Part shown: positions 23,838-35,457 of the stretch, piece after piece
How positions within the stretch are numbered: the stretch's first letter is position 1
Layout of the letters: every line of letters begins with the position of its first letter
Origin: Ampullaceana balthica
Taxonomy: Eukaryota; Mollusca; Gastropoda; Lymnaeidae
Length of the DNA stretch: 64,000 bases
NCBI GenBank assembly: GCA_944989445.1
Contig: CALYLW010000120.1
Location: forward strand, 878,181 to 942,180
Reading direction: 5' to 3'
Notes under the pieces: generated by a model
Told to the model about the DNA's origin: nothing
Seen by the model: the letters and a program-made list of their open reading frames with translations, nothing else
Databases searched by the model: none
Made by a program: the position numbers and the translations under genes

Positions 23838-23982
23838 CATTCTTTCTTCTAATGATAATTAATTTAAGCGGAACAAACTTAGACCTGTAATATAAGTTAA
23901 TATAGGACGATTTAAAGAACCAATCAAATATTCTGATTGGTTGGAGTTCATTTCAAATCTGTTTTCCAGCACCAGCCCTAAA

Positions 23983-24634
23983 CCCTAATAATTCATAGCG
24001 GTATCAACCAATGTTTCCCTAATAATTCATAGCGATATCAACCATTATTTCCCTATTCATAGCGATATCAACCATTATTTCCCTATTCATAGCGATATCA
24101 ACCATTATTTCCCTATTCATAGCGGTATCAACCATTATTTCCCTAATAATTCATAGCGATATCAACCAATGTTTCCCTAATAATTCATAGCGATATCAAC
24201 CATTATTTCCCTATTCATAGCGATATCAACCATTATTTCCCTATTCATAGCGATATCAACCATTATTTCCCTATTCATAGCGATATCAACCATTATTTCC
24301 CTAATAATTCATAGCGATATCAACCATTATTTCCCTATTCATAGCGGTATCAACCATTATTTCCCTAATAATTCATAGCGATATCAACTATTATTTCCCT
24401 ATTCATAGCGATAGCAATTAATTTTTCCCTCTTCATAGCGGTATCAACCATTATTTACCTAATAATTCATAGCGATATCAACCATTATTTCCCTATTCAT
24501 TGTGGTATCAACCATTATTTCCCTAATAATTCATAGCGGTATCAACCATTATTTCCCTAATAATTCATAACGATATCAACCAATGTTTCCCTAATAATTC
24601 ATGGCGATATCAACCAATGTTTCCCTAATAATTC
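23983..24634. repeat. 30/34-bp mixed tandem array (about 20 copies)
   Basis: Two unit lengths alternate: CCCTATTCATAGCGATATCA plus ACCATTATTT, and a form with an extra AATA after CCCTA. The mix repeats in blocks, indicating amplification of multi-unit segments. The right end abuts a LINE fragment. Confidence 0.93.
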
Positions 24635-24860
24635 AATCACTATACAAGAACAAATACATACAATTCTCAATTTTCTCGTCCGGAATTCGGGCGTTGAATG
24701 GGTTGCCTGAGGTAACCAGGAACACCAACACTCTATTAAAATTTAAAACTCTAACAAAATGCAAGACTGGACATAAACCATGGATAAACGTAGGACGCAA
24801 TAATCTTTGGTATAGAATGATCATGTGTAACAGATAAGATAAGATAAGATAAGATAAGAA
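24635..24860 (+). mobile_element. LINE 3' fragment with end of reverse-transcriptase ORF
   Basis: From about 24650 to the TAG/TAA-bounded end near 24837 the plus frame reads SIFSSGIRALNGLPEVTRNT and continues to a stop. This is the pattern that closes the reverse-transcriptase ORF of CR1/L2/Jockey-like non-LTR elements (aromatic, W/L, LP, then FK). It is followed by the 3' untranslated end and a (GATAA)n tail at 24828-24856. It is the longest of the LINE tails in the window and the only one with coding sequence. Clade assignment is tentative. Confidence 0.75.
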
Positions 24861-25017
24861 GATAACTATAACAAATCTGCCGCCTAAAGATTTCCTCTTA
24901 TCAAATATATTGATCAAAGTATATGTAAACCCAGGACATAATCTGTTGGTGTTACACCTAGGACCTGACAGCTGAACTCACGCGACGCTCTCAACAGCTG
25001 ACGACAGAGCTCTCCCC

Positions 25018-25091
25018 ATGTTCAAACATCTTGTCACCACCAACATGACGTCACATGTTCAAACATCTTGTCACCACCAACATGACGTCAC
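25018..25091. repeat. 37-bp direct duplication
   Basis: Two tandem copies of ATGTTCAAACATCTTGTCAC plus CACCAACATGACGTCAC. Confidence 0.95.
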
Positions 25092-25338
25092 TTGACCCTC
25101 GACACTGAAGCAGAAGTAATGTGATCAACTCATGATTTTAAATCATGTGGCGGCCTTCTCCCGCGTCCCCCTCCCCCCTTTTTTCGGCCCATTTGCCCGA
25201 CCCAAACACCCATTTCATGACCGACAGAAACATTAGTATTCAGATGTACGTCTTGATAGTGCTCCACGCTAACCCTTGCACGCCACGCACGACCCCCCAC
25301 AAACCCCAGGAGGTGCGGTGCGTGTGTCTCACACAATT

Positions 25339-25455
25339 GAAGCTATAGACAAGAACTTCGGTCTTTCTCTTTGTGCAATCCTGCGCCGGTCCATTCAAGC
25401 TATATAATACAATTACTTCGGTCTTTCTCTTTGTGTAATTCTGCCGGTCCATTTG
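25339..25455. repeat. About 58-bp direct duplication
   Basis: Two tandem copies share AAGCTATA, CTTCGGTCTTTCTCTTTGTG and CCGGTCCATT. They have diverged by several substitutions and short indels. Confidence 0.88.
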
Positions 25456-26504
25456 AACATTGAAAACGCGGCTTCAATTTTGGTTTGGTTATTTTTCTTG
25501 CATCACAGGCAGATAATAGGAGAATAAAGATGAGATAAACGACTATGTTATTGTGTTTAAAAAAACGTGGTTGTTATTAGTATGTATTATTGTCAATAAA
25601 ACTTCTTTTTGTTGATCTTGGTTTCACGATTCTATTGTCTCAATAAATTTTACAAATACCTCAGTTTAACCCTTGAATGCATGATGTATATTAAAAAAAA
25701 ACATAGAAAAAAATCAAAGGTTTTGCTTCATTATTTATTTATATAATACATCTCAAAATTATTTTCATAAATTAAAATATGTAATTTGTATCATGTTGCG
25801 TATGTGCAACATCATGCAGTAAAGTCTGGGTTATTATGAAATATGAGGCAAATGTTTGGTGTTGTAATTGAAATGAATGAATTGTCAATTTCTTTCAAAT
25901 CGATTCGCTGGCATACAGTTTATGGCAGGTAGAATCGCACATTGGTTAAGCGTACAATGGACTTGTAAATAATAATACCAATTTATTGTCTCAGTTCTTC
26001 TAGGTTGAGATTGAATGGCTTGTTTACATTAGTCTGGCTGGAGTATACATTTGATTGTCTATAATCATTTGCAGCAAATCATCTGAAAAAATGTGTTGAA
26101 AACATTCATAGGGCGAGCTCATGTTTTGAAATTCAGTTGGAAGTTTGTCTCCCCCTGAAATCTAAGTTGCGCCTCTGTCAAGGCTAAATTTTATTTTCCA
26201 TACTATCTCCGCCCTTTTACTTTGAGATTTTGAATTGGATGGTGCAAGTGAAGTACATGGCTTTTTAGCAATTGGTTCATTGGTCTCAGCATTATAATGA
26301 GTGACTTATCCATTCAAACTGTGTAAGTCTTTATCACAGTTATTAGGTAAAGTATCAGGGCATAGGCGCCACTAGGAGGTACGGGTGGTGCAGACCACAC
26401 CGGGTGACACCGAAGTGTAAAACTCTGCATATGTCCGTTATTTGGCACTGGCAGATTCGGAGGAGGTCTATGGGTTAAGTCATGAGGGGTAACACCATGA
26501 GCTA

Positions 26505-27062
26505 CCGCACTGGGTGACACCATGAGCTACAGTACTGGGTGACACCATGAGCTACAGTACTGGGTGACACCATGAGCTACCGCACTAAGTGACACCATGA
26601 GCTACCGCACTGGGTGACCCCATGACCTACCGCACTGGGTGACACCATGAGCTACCGCACTGGGTGACCCCATGACCTACCGCACTGGGTGACACCATGA
26701 GCTACCGCACTGGGTGACACCATGAGCTATCGCACTGGGTGACACCATGAGCTATCGCACTGGGTGACACCATGAGCTACCGCACTGGGTGACACCATGA
26801 CCTACCGCACTGGGTGACACCATGAGCTATCGCACTGGGTGACACCATGAGCTACCGCACTGGGTGACACCATGAGCTACCACACTGGGTGACACCATGA
26901 GCTACCGCACTGGGTGACACCATGAGCTACCGCATGGGGTGACACCATGAGCTACTGCACTGGGTGACACCATGAGCTACCGCACGGGGTAACACCATGA
27001 GCTACCGCACGGGGTGACACAATGACCTACCGCACGGGGTGACACCATGAGCTACCGCACTT
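26505..27062. repeat. 25-bp array born inside a transposon (about 22 copies)
   Basis: The unit is CATGAGCTACCGCACTGGGT plus GACAC. The same sequence occurs once or twice, unexpanded, in family M copies at 12.8 kb and 54.4 kb (reverse complement GGTGTCACCC-GCGGTA-CTCATG), so the array arose from element sequence. Confidence 0.92.
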
Positions 27063-27074
27063 GGTGCCACCAGC

Positions 27075-27348
27075 CATGGGCGTCGCTAGGAATTTTGCCA
27101 GGGGGGGGGCAAAAAAATCCCACTTTTTAAAAATTTTAACTGGCAATGCCATACAGGTACAATTTTCAACTAAATTCAAGTTCAGTATAAAATAAGGGTT
27201 GAAAAAAGCCTTAGAAATTAATAAGACTTACAAATTAGTGCTGTAATAGTTAAAATACAACATTTATTAATGCATTTAATAAATTATTTTTTTCTCAAAT
27301 GTAGGCGGGGGGCAAATGCCCCCCTTGCCCCCCTTCCCTACGCCCATG
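27075..27348. mobile_element. hAT-type MITE with perfect TSD
   Basis: Ends CATGGGCGTCGCTAGG and, inverted, CATGGGCGTAGGGAAGG run into G-rich subterminal tracts. An identical 8-bp duplication CCACCAGC flanks it (27067-27074 and 27349-27356). At 274 bp it has no coding capacity. Confidence 0.9.
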
Positions 27349-27450
27349 CCACCAGCCACAATGATGCCACTGAATCAGGGTCTACAAGGGAATCCGCATC
27401 CAAAACATCGTCAGTCCTCATCAATAAAATAGTGTAACTCCTCCACAGTG

Positions 27451-27563
27451 AATATTTTCTGTTCACCTCTGTTTGACATACCCGTAGCTGAAAAATATAT
27501 AGACCGCTTGTCTATATATTTTCAGCTACGGGTATGTCAAACAGAGGTGAAAAGAAGATATTT
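27451..27563. repeat. 54-bp near-perfect inverted repeat (hairpin)
   Basis: The left arm 27451-27504 and right arm 27510-27563 are reverse complements with about two mismatches and a one-base gap, separated by about 5 nt. The arms contain TTTGACATACCCGTAGCTG. The left arm is the 5' end of the piggyBac transposase remnant including its start codon, so the right arm is best read as an inverted duplication of it. Confidence 0.92.
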
Positions 27564-28079
27564 TTATTTATTTTATTAGTATAACAGTAAAGTATAGATT
27601 AGCCACTAATTATTATTACTAATATTAGCATTAGTCATAGTAACACAAAAAATTTATGTAATAAAACGTTTTTTTATAAACAAATAAATATCATTAACAT
27701 TTTCACAACAATTGTTCATTTGCAACACACAGAATAGATCAAACATGGCACTTTTAATAATACTAATAAGGGGCCGTCCATAAAGTACGTCACGCTTTGA
27801 GGGGGGGGGAGGGGGTCTAAGAAAGTGTGACACTTTGTGACAGGGGGGAGGGGGGTCAGGACATATGTGATGTCACACATTAATTTTTTAAATTATTTTT
27901 TTTTCTAATTTTTTTATATTTTTTTAGTAGAATTTAAATAGCTTTAAAAATAATTTTCAAATTTTTTTTGAAAAATTAGAATTAGTTTTATGTCAAAATA
28001 GCATGAAATGCTGTCTCTGAATGTGTTCTTAATAAATCTGAATTGGATGCAGCAGGACTAATATTTAAAATATAAGGAT

Positions 28080-28680
28080 CAGGTATGGTTTGACAATCAT
28101 GTTCGCACCAGCCAATACTTCCCTCAAATTGTTAAATATCAGGACATGAAATGTTGCGACAAAGCACGAAGCTCATATTTCAACGTTTTACCTTCAAGAT
28201 TCTTCCCCTCCTCCAATCCCAATACACCAAATAGTTGATGGACTCAAAGCTTCAGAAAGATGCAGATTCTCATAAATGTCCTTCCTTGATTGTAGCACAA
28301 ACTCTCAAACTCTCTGTGACATTATGCCAAGATCAACAGGAGTTTTCAAAGTACAACCATATGATTACCAGCTTATTTGATCTACTTTGCAAAGTAGGTC
28401 ACTTATATTTAGCCTCACAAACAATTTTGAAGAAACATACAGGACAACACAGAGCTCGGGCTCAGGAGAATGTACCCACCCACCCAAACTGTTCCAGAAT
28501 CAACTCAGATAAAAAGCATCCGTCCTTTGAGAATCACTTCTATAAGGCAAAGAGAACCTATGGCAGTTATTGCCAGAAGAGAAAATGCACATACAGAGGC
28601 TGTTCAGTGGCTAGATGAGGACGAGTTGATCTGTCTGCAATTATCCTTCCAGGAAACGATGATGGTGAAAGAATGATGTC
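28080..28680 (+). pseudogene. Broken coding remnant inside the TIR element, family unknown
   Basis: One plus frame reads DMKCCDKARSSYFNVLPSRF, then PPPIPIHQIVDGLKASE, then meets stops. Other frames continue it (open segments 28235-28618 and 28470-28676). It lies centrally in the 27770-29643 element, where a transposase or accessory protein would be expected. I do not recognise the family and no catalytic motif is visible. Confidence 0.4.
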
Positions 28681-29147
28681 AGTCGTAACTATGGATGAAA
28701 ACTTCATTTCACCGTTGTAAGATGATGTCCAGTGAATATTTTTGAATGAAACATAATTCATAGGACCATAATAAACAGATTCAATATAGCACAAGAGTTG
28801 GTCACATAAATTGTCAATCTAGTCTTTTTTTTTAAAAGTCAAATTGTTTTGTTTTCTTTGTATTATTTAATCTCTGGGTGAGGTCAAGTTTCGCTAATCT
28901 ACTTATTAACCTGTGTCAATAGATTGCATAATCGGAAGATTATCTAAAACTTAACCTCACTCATTGTAAATGAAAAGTTAGCAGAGAAATTATGTGTATT
29001 TTACAATTGTCAAGTGTACTTTTTGCAATTTTTCTTTTCAAATTTGATCTAGATTGAGTTACTATTTCATTGAATAACTGTGACAACTGTTGCCAATTAA
29101 CTATTCTACTATTAAAGTCATTTTAATAATATGATAGTTCTTTCAAG

Positions 29148-29427
29148 TGGGGGTGTACGGGATTTCGGCTCCAGCTCCGGCAAATCCGAAATCCGGCTAT
29201 TTAAAAAAAAATTCGGCTCTGGCTTCGACTCCGGCAGGTTTCACTTTATAAATCCGGCTGGCCGGTAGATTCCTAATTTATATATATATATTCATAATGG
29301 CTCCGGGCATTCAGGAATCCGGCCATTTTAAGAAATCTGATTTCGGCGCCAGCCGGATTTCACTTCATAAATCCGGCCAAATTCAGCTCCGGCTGGATTT
29401 CAAAATTTTGAATCAGGTACATCCCTA
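29148..29427. mobile_element. hAT-type MITE (TRGGGRTGTAC ends)
   Basis: The left end TGGGGGTGTACGG and inverted right end TAGGGATGTACC bound 280 bp made of repeated CCGGCTCCGG/AATCCGGC motifs in both orientations. Flanks CTTTCAAG (29140-29147) and CTTTTAAT (29428-29435) agree at 6 of 8, a worn hAT-like duplication. Confidence 0.7.
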
Positions 29428-30089
29428 CTTTTAATTGGAAAGTTTATATTTTAATACAGTTTAATGGTGAAGTGTAATTTAAGTATTAAATAAAATATTT
29501 TAATTAGGTGTTAATTAAAAAATAATTTCGAAAGTGTGACGTACTTTAGGGGGGGGGGTCCAGAGATTTGTGACAGTTTGTGACGGGGGGAGGGGGGGTC
29601 AAAAATGGTAAAAAATAGCGTGACGTACTTTATGGACGGCCCCTAATAGTACTAGTTTTACTAGTGCTAGCAACATTATAAAAGAAGGCCAGGATGCATG
29701 ATGTTGCATTTCTGCAACATACGATTTTTAAAAAAAAATTGCTAACTAGAAACACACAAATTATAACAAACAAGTACTTCTAAGTTCAATTCTAACCTTT
29801 AGAAATACACAATTTTTTTTTCTTTTGTATGTTGAAGAGCGTTTTATACACTAAGAAGATCACTAGAGGCGCAGCAAAAAAAAAGTAATGTCAACAAACT
29901 GTGATTCGACGAAGTGAAAGCTCTCTAACGTGCCGGGTTTAAAAATGTAGGTCCCGTTTGCATGTGCACAATACAGTATAGCTATGTAGCAATACTGTAA
30001 CACTATGCGTTGGTTCCAATTAATTTTAGCAAAGTTTTGACCGCGATTGATTAGTTTGTAGCATTTCTGCAACACTATGCATTTAAGGG

Positions 30090-31194
30090 TGAACACATCT
30101 CATGTACACTTGAATAACTCTTGCCAATAAAATAGTTGCCTGCCGCTGTTATGGGCTTTAACTGTCTAAAATAGGCTCAACTAAATCCCCGAAGGTAATA
30201 ATATGCAATCTTAACTGTGTATTAAGGTAAAAGTAAGAGAGCTCTCAAATGTTGACAAGTGATCCACTTTCGTGTATCATACAAAGCAATGCCCTGGGCT
30301 TTTTTAATTGTGCAAAATACTCAAGACAGTAGTAAAATGGATCAATTATATAAGAAAAAAAGTATCTCTTGCTAGTTGACATTTTAGTGAGAACTGCCTT
30401 CAGAACAAACTCTGCAGACGTGAAGTAGACGTGATTTAATCTCTAAACCACACTCAGAGTTCAGGACACTTGCCGTGGATAGCTTTCAGTTAAATATACT
30501 TTCTAATGCATTAGAAGGGGAACAATGAATTTGACAGCGTGAAATGAAAATTGTTGGTAAGAAAATTAGCTCTATTTTATCGGCAGACACGCAAATAGAA
30601 TGGGCTATAGCCGGTCGATCGAAACTAGTTATTTTGGTGTCTAAAAGCCTTAATCGATTCCAGCAATATCGGTGTCTGAAAGCTTGGAATCGACATTGCC
30701 CAGAGCTACCTAATACGATTCAAATAAGTAGCCTACTAGATTATTTTTTTTGAAATCCCATTACCCTTTCGGGACTGCCTCGAAATTCAGCGTCTGAGGG
30801 ACACAGTAGCCAAAATATCGTGTTATTTGGAAATGGCTAAAGTTGTTGACATAAATTTACATTGAAATACATTTTTAGTTACGCGCCCACTATTTTCGCT
30901 AAGGCATAATTCTATAGACCTAAAGTGAGTTTAGTGAGACATGATAGATAACAACAGTGACTGGATTAATGAGTGAAGCTGGTACCTGGATATTGGGATG
31001 GTCACGTGACACTCTATTATGTTAATTGTAACTCTCAACACAATGAATCTTTTTTTAAATCGATCCTCTTGACGAAAAACAAATTTGTCATCAAGGAATG
31101 CCAATACAGACTTTCAGTAAAGACTGTCACACACAAAAAATCAGTTACTACATACTGTCACTATAGACTATAGACTGTACTGTCACTTCATACT
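30090..31194. other. Unannotated AT-rich sequence
   Basis: No recognisable gene, array or transposon end. Confidence 0.5.
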
Positions 31195-31463
31195 GTTAAT
31201 GCAGACTGTCACTGCAGAGTGTCACGACAGACTGTCAAAAAATACAGTGACTACAGTCACAAAAGACTGTTGCTCTAAACTGTCACTACAAACTGTCACT
31301 ACAGACTGTCACTACAGACTGTCACTACAGACTGGCACTACAGACTGTCACTACAGACTGTCACTACAGACTGTCACTACAGACTGGCACTACAGACTGG
31401 CACTACAGACTGGCACTACAGACTGGCACTACAGACTGTCACTACAGACTGCCACTACAGACT
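31195..31463. repeat. 13-bp minisatellite
   Basis: GACTGTCACTACA repeated, perfect from about 31286. It has an ACTGGCACT variant in several copies and degenerate units to the left. The 13-residue peptide repeat in the open plus frame is a period effect. Confidence 0.95.
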
Positions 31464-31592
31464 GACTCTCCACATTGTCTTGACTTTGCCCCCCTACAAT
31501 ATTAAGAATTTCATCACTGTAAACACATGCTTTCATCGGACCTTTAACATTTTCCTTCTAAATTCCATTTACCCACCTATTACAAAATAATT

Positions 31593-32164
31593 ATTACATT
31601 GACGCACCTATTATATTGACCCTCCAAAAACATTGACCCACCTATTACATTGACCCACCTATTACATTGACACACCTATTACATTGACCCACCTATTACA
31701 TTGACCCACCTATTACATTGACCCACCTATTACATTGACCAACCTATTACATTGACCCACCTATTACATTGTCCCACCTATTACATTGTCCCACCTATTA
31801 CATTGACCCACCTATTACATTGTCCCACCTATTACATTGACCCACCTATTACATTGACCCACATATTACATTGACATACCTATTACATTGACCCATATAT
31901 TACATTGACACACCTATTACATTGTCCCACCTATTACATTGTCCCACCTATTACATTGACCCACATATTACATTGACCCACCTATTACATTGACCCACCT
32001 ATTACATTGACCCACCTATTACATTGACCCACCTATTACATTGTCCCACCTATTACATTGACCCACCTATTACATTATCCCACCTATTACATTGACCCAC
32101 CTATTACATTGACCCACCTATTACATTGACCCACCTATTACATTGACCCACCTATTACATTGAC
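31593..32164. repeat. 17-bp minisatellite (about 33 copies)
   Basis: The unit is ACCCACCTATTACATTG. TTGTCCC, TTGACAC and ACATATT variants are interspersed. Confidence 0.96.
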
Positions 32165-32244
32165 CATGTTACTGCCTTGACCCTGTTGATTATCAAATCT
32201 TTGTCTGGAACTGTACAAGTTGTGTTGACCTAGTTATGTTAGTT

Positions 32245-32376
32245 GTTGACTAGTATCACACCCATGACTTATTGAGTTTCAGTACTGCTGTGGTCAACAA
32301 TGTCAGTGTTGACCAGTATCACACCCCATGACCTATTGAGATCCAGTACTGCTGTGATAAAAAATGTCAGTATTGG
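32245..32376. repeat. About 65-bp direct duplication
   Basis: Copies at 32245-32307 and 32308-32376 share GTATCACACC, TATTGAG and CAGTACTGCTGTG, with moderate divergence. Confidence 0.9.
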
Positions 32377-32562
32377 ATATAATCAAAATGATTTGGTTTA
32401 TCGATCATTAATTAAACCAACTTACTTAAGGACATTGCACGCTGTACCAGATAGACATTAGAGTGGCGTTGAGATAAGTTACGGATTTAGATTTGGTAAT
32501 TTGGACAGAAAATCTTTTTCAATATAAGGTAACATTTATTTTGTTTCCATGATTTCATGAAG

Positions 32563-32953
32563 TGAAATAAATGTGTTTAAATTGATGGAAATAAATGTGT
32601 TTAGGGTGAAAGATTGAAATAGATTTGTTTAATATGAAAGATTGAAATATATGTGTTTAATATAAAAGATTGAAATAGATGTGTTTAATATGAAAGATTT
32701 AAATAGATGTGTTTAATATGAAAGATTGAAATAGATGTGTTTAGGGTGAAAGATTGAAATAGATGTGTTTAATATGAAAGATTGAAATAGATGTGTTTAA
32801 TATAAAAGATTGAAATAGATGTGTTTAAGGTGAAAAATTGAAATAGATGTGTTTAAAGTGAAAGATTGAAATAGATGTGTTTAAAGTGAAAGATTGAAAT
32901 AGATGTGTTTTAGGTGAAGATTGACATAGATGTGTTTAAAGTGAAAGATTGAA
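32563..32953. repeat. 28-bp minisatellite (about 14 copies)
   Basis: The unit is TGAAATAGATGTGTTTAATA plus TGAAAGAT. TTTAGGG, TTTAAGG and TTTAAAG variants form small runs. Confidence 0.94.
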
Positions 32954-33224
32954 TTTTTAAAGTGATCTAAGAAAACAATAATACGTGTGTGGATAGAGAT
33001 GAAAACTATGTTTGAATGATGTGAGAATGTAGATGTCTTCTCTCTCGTGGGTAGGACATAGATGTTTCAATATTGGATATTTAATATTGAAATATTAAAT
33101 ATATTGACACATATGAATCTTATTGGTAGTTTAACCAGAATATTAAAAAAAAGGATAAATACTGTCAGATAGTCCAACCCTGGACTTACATCTGTTTCTA
33201 TGGTAACAGGGTCGGATGGTTTAG
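32954..33224. other. Unannotated AT-rich sequence
   Basis: Nothing recognised. Confidence 0.4.
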
Positions 33225-34110
33225 TCATGTGAGATGGTCATGTCATGTCAGAGGGCCTAGTAATGTCAGATGGGCTTAACATGTCAGACGGTCAAGTCAT
33301 GTCAGACGGTCAAGTCATGTCAGACGGTCAAGTCATTTCAGACGGTCAAGTCATGTCAGACGGTCAAGTCATGTCAGACAATCAAGTCAAGTCAGACGGT
33401 CTAGTCAAGTCATGTCAGACGGTCAAGTCATGTCAGACGGTCATGTCAGACGGTCATGTCATGTCAGACGGTTAAGTCATGTCAGACGGTCAAGTCATGT
33501 CAGACGGTCATGTCATGTCAGACGGTCAAGTCATGTCAGACTGTCTAGTCATGTGAGACAGTCAAGTTATGTCAGACGTTCATGTCAGGCGGTCATGTCA
33601 GACGGTCATGTCATGTCAGACGGTCTAGTCATGTCAGATGGTCAAGTCAGACGGTCAAGTCATGTCAGAAGGTCATGTAAGACGGTCAAGTCATGTCAGA
33701 CGGTCATGTCAGACGGTCATGTCAGACGGTCATGTCAGACGGTCATGTCAGACGGTCTAGTCATGTCAGACGGTCATGTCAGACGGTCTAGTCATGTCAG
33801 ACGGTCATGTCATGTCAGACGGTCAGTCTTGTCAGACGGTCAAGTCATGTCAGACGGTCAAGTCATGTCAGACGGTCAAGTCAGACGGTCATGTCTTGTC
33901 AGACGGTCAAGTCAGACGGTCAAGTCATGTCAGACGGTCAAGTCATGTCAGACGATCAAGTCATGTCAGACGGTCTAGTCATGTCAGACGGTCTAGTCAT
34001 GTCAGACGGTCTAGTCATGTCAGACGGTTTAGTCAGGTCAGACGGTCTAGTCATGTCAGACGGTTTAGTCAGGTCAGACGGTTTAGTCAGGTCAGACGGT
34101 CTAGTCACCT
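33225..34110. repeat. Mixed 13/18-bp array of GTCATGTCAGACG units
   Basis: Units of GTCATGTCAGACGGTCAA (18 bp) mix with 13-bp GTCAGACGGTCAT units in irregular order. TCTAGTC and TTTAGTC variants cluster at the right end. Both unit lengths derive from the same core, so slippage between ATGTC and AGTC blocks created the mixture. Several frames stay open; no gene is proposed. Confidence 0.95.
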
Positions 34111-34638
34111 ACTTATAGAAACTTCATGTCTCTCTGTTATCATGTTATATAAATAAGTCATACGGCCTCTTATTACAACTTCCTGTCTCTCTGTTATCAT
34201 GTTATATACATAAATCAGACGGCCTCTTATTAAAACTTTAAGCCAACAAACTCATATAGAATTAAATTATAACTCTTGTATAGACACAGTCCCCGGCAAC
34301 CATGGTAACCAAGATAATATAAAAGCCGCAGACTGTTCACCCCTTAACTTTACTGACGTCTGCTCAACATATATTTGAGCCATTATTGACTTTTGATTTA
34401 TTTGGCGTCCGCTGGGCATCAGACGCTGGTATTGGAAGGTGACTATAGGGGATGGAACTGTCAGGTTAGTAGTTTAGGGGAGGGAATGGTGGGCTGTTGG
34501 TCCCCGAACTGTTTCTAGAATATCATGGACTTGTGTACTTTTACTTTTACACAACAGCTTCAGATTAATACAGTTGTTGTACATTTCCTGAACATCTTAA
34601 GGATGAAACAGTTTTGTTTCTATTCTTATTTTCACAAT
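34111..34638. other. Unannotated sequence with a short duplication
   Basis: Two copies of CTCTGTTATCATGTTATATA with flanking homology lie at 34130-34240. Otherwise nothing is recognised. Confidence 0.5.
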
Positions 34639-34957
34639 GTCAATTTAGGAACACTACCCCAACAACCTCAGAAAAATGTCAATTTAGGAACACTAGCCCC
34701 AACAACCTCAGAAAAATGTCTATATAGGAACACTAGCCCCAACAACCTCAGAAAAATGTCAATTTAGGAGCACTAGCCCCAACAACCTCAGAAAAATGTC
34801 TATTTAGGAGCGCTAGCCCCAACAACCTCAGAAAAATGTCTATTTAGGAGCACTAGCCCCAACAACCTCAGAAAAATGTCTATTTAGGAGCACTAGCCCC
34901 AACAACTTCAGAAAAATGTCAATTTAGGAGCACTAGCCCCAACAACCTCAGAAAAAT
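34639..34957. repeat. 40-bp minisatellite (8 copies)
   Basis: The unit contains CACTAGCCCCAACAACCTCA and GAAAAATGTC plus AATTTAGGAG or TATTTAGGAG. Confidence 0.96.
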
Positions 34958-35351
34958 CCCGTTATTACCCTATCAGCTCTGCCAACTAACGAAATAGTGG
35001 AAGGAAAAGATAACCGATAAATTTTAATGTTCACATGGCAACGTTTTTGTTGTATATCGTTTTTGATTGGTATTAGTTGAAAGGACGCGTTGGGTAACAT
35101 TATCAAAATTAATTTTTACGCATTCAACTCTGAATTATGACAAAATTACTTTCTCCACATTTTTTATAGTTTGGCCGTGGAACTAACACATTTTGGGTTA
35201 TTTTCTATGTTTTTAAAGGATTTTAAATAATTAAGAAGAGATTCTAAGGCAAATTATTAAATAATGTAAAGCAAAAAGAATAAAAAATAATAATAATAAT
35301 AATTTTATAAATAATCAAAATAAAATTAAAATAAAGAAATAAAGGAGAAAA
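34958..35351. other. Unannotated AT-rich sequence
   Basis: AT-rich, with a small (AAT)n patch near 35285-35300. Confidence 0.45.
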
Positions 35352-35358
35352 ACACACA

Positions 35359-35451
<93 letters not shown>
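35352..35451. repeat. (CA)n microsatellite
   Basis: About 100 bp of CA dinucleotides with two CACTCA interruptions. Alternating purine-pyrimidine sequence with Z-DNA potential. Confidence 0.97.

Positions 35452-35457
<6 letters not shown>

Larger units (their letters stand above)
26361..27372 (-). mobile_element. hAT-like element of family M, copy 2, expanded by an internal tandem array
   Basis: The left end reads CATAGGCGCCACTAGG and the right end GATGCCACTG. Flanks TATCAGGG (26353-26360) and AATCAGGG (27373-27380) match at 7 of 8. In opposite orientation it matches 12803-13001 and 54370-54540. It is five times longer than copy 1 because a 25-bp segment has expanded (26505-27062) and a second element has inserted (27075-27348). 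Confidence 0.87.
25872..27479 (-). pseudogene. piggyBac transposase N-terminal pseudogene, split by an insertion
   Basis: Minus strand. The start is the ATG at 27479-27477, giving MSNRGEQKIFTVEEL and an acidic stretch with one frameshift (near 27410). The acidic region continues (DVLDADSLVDPD) across the hAT-like insertion at 26361-27372, whose 8-bp duplication explains the join. Beyond it, 26360 down to 25872 encodes LPTEFQNMSSPYECF, FSDDLLQMIIDN, LEELRQ-IGIIIY and MPANRFE, the conserved N-terminal order of piggyBac transposases. At least five stops or shifts interrupt it. The DDD catalytic core that should follow is missing. Homology is from motif recognition; the splits are read directly. 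Confidence 0.85.
27770..29643. mobile_element. TIR DNA transposon with GGGGCCGTCCATAAAG ends
   Basis: Terminal inverted repeats start GGGGCCGTCCATAAAGTACG and continue TCACGC at both ends, followed by G-rich runs and TGTGACA motifs. TAA flanks each side (27767-27769, 29644-29646), a possible 3-bp target duplication. The termini look like those of ISL2EU or PIF/Harbinger-type elements, but I cannot confirm the superfamily. An interior segment (28080-28680) has coding-like but broken sequence. A MITE is nested at 29148-29427. Confidence 0.75.
25670..30089 (-). mobile_element. Decayed piggyBac transposon carrying nested insertions
   Basis: The left end is TTAA (25666-25669) then CCCTTGAATGCATGATG. 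The right end inverted is CCCTTAAATGCAT (30089 inward), followed outside by TGAA, a one-base variant of the TTAA target. Both ends have subterminal TTGCA/TGCAA hairpin-like segments. Inside, the minus strand holds an N-terminal piggyBac transposase remnant. About 2.9 kb of the 4.4 kb is later insertions (26361-27372 and 27770-29643). The transposase C-terminal half is absent, so this was an internally deleted copy. Confidence 0.85.
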
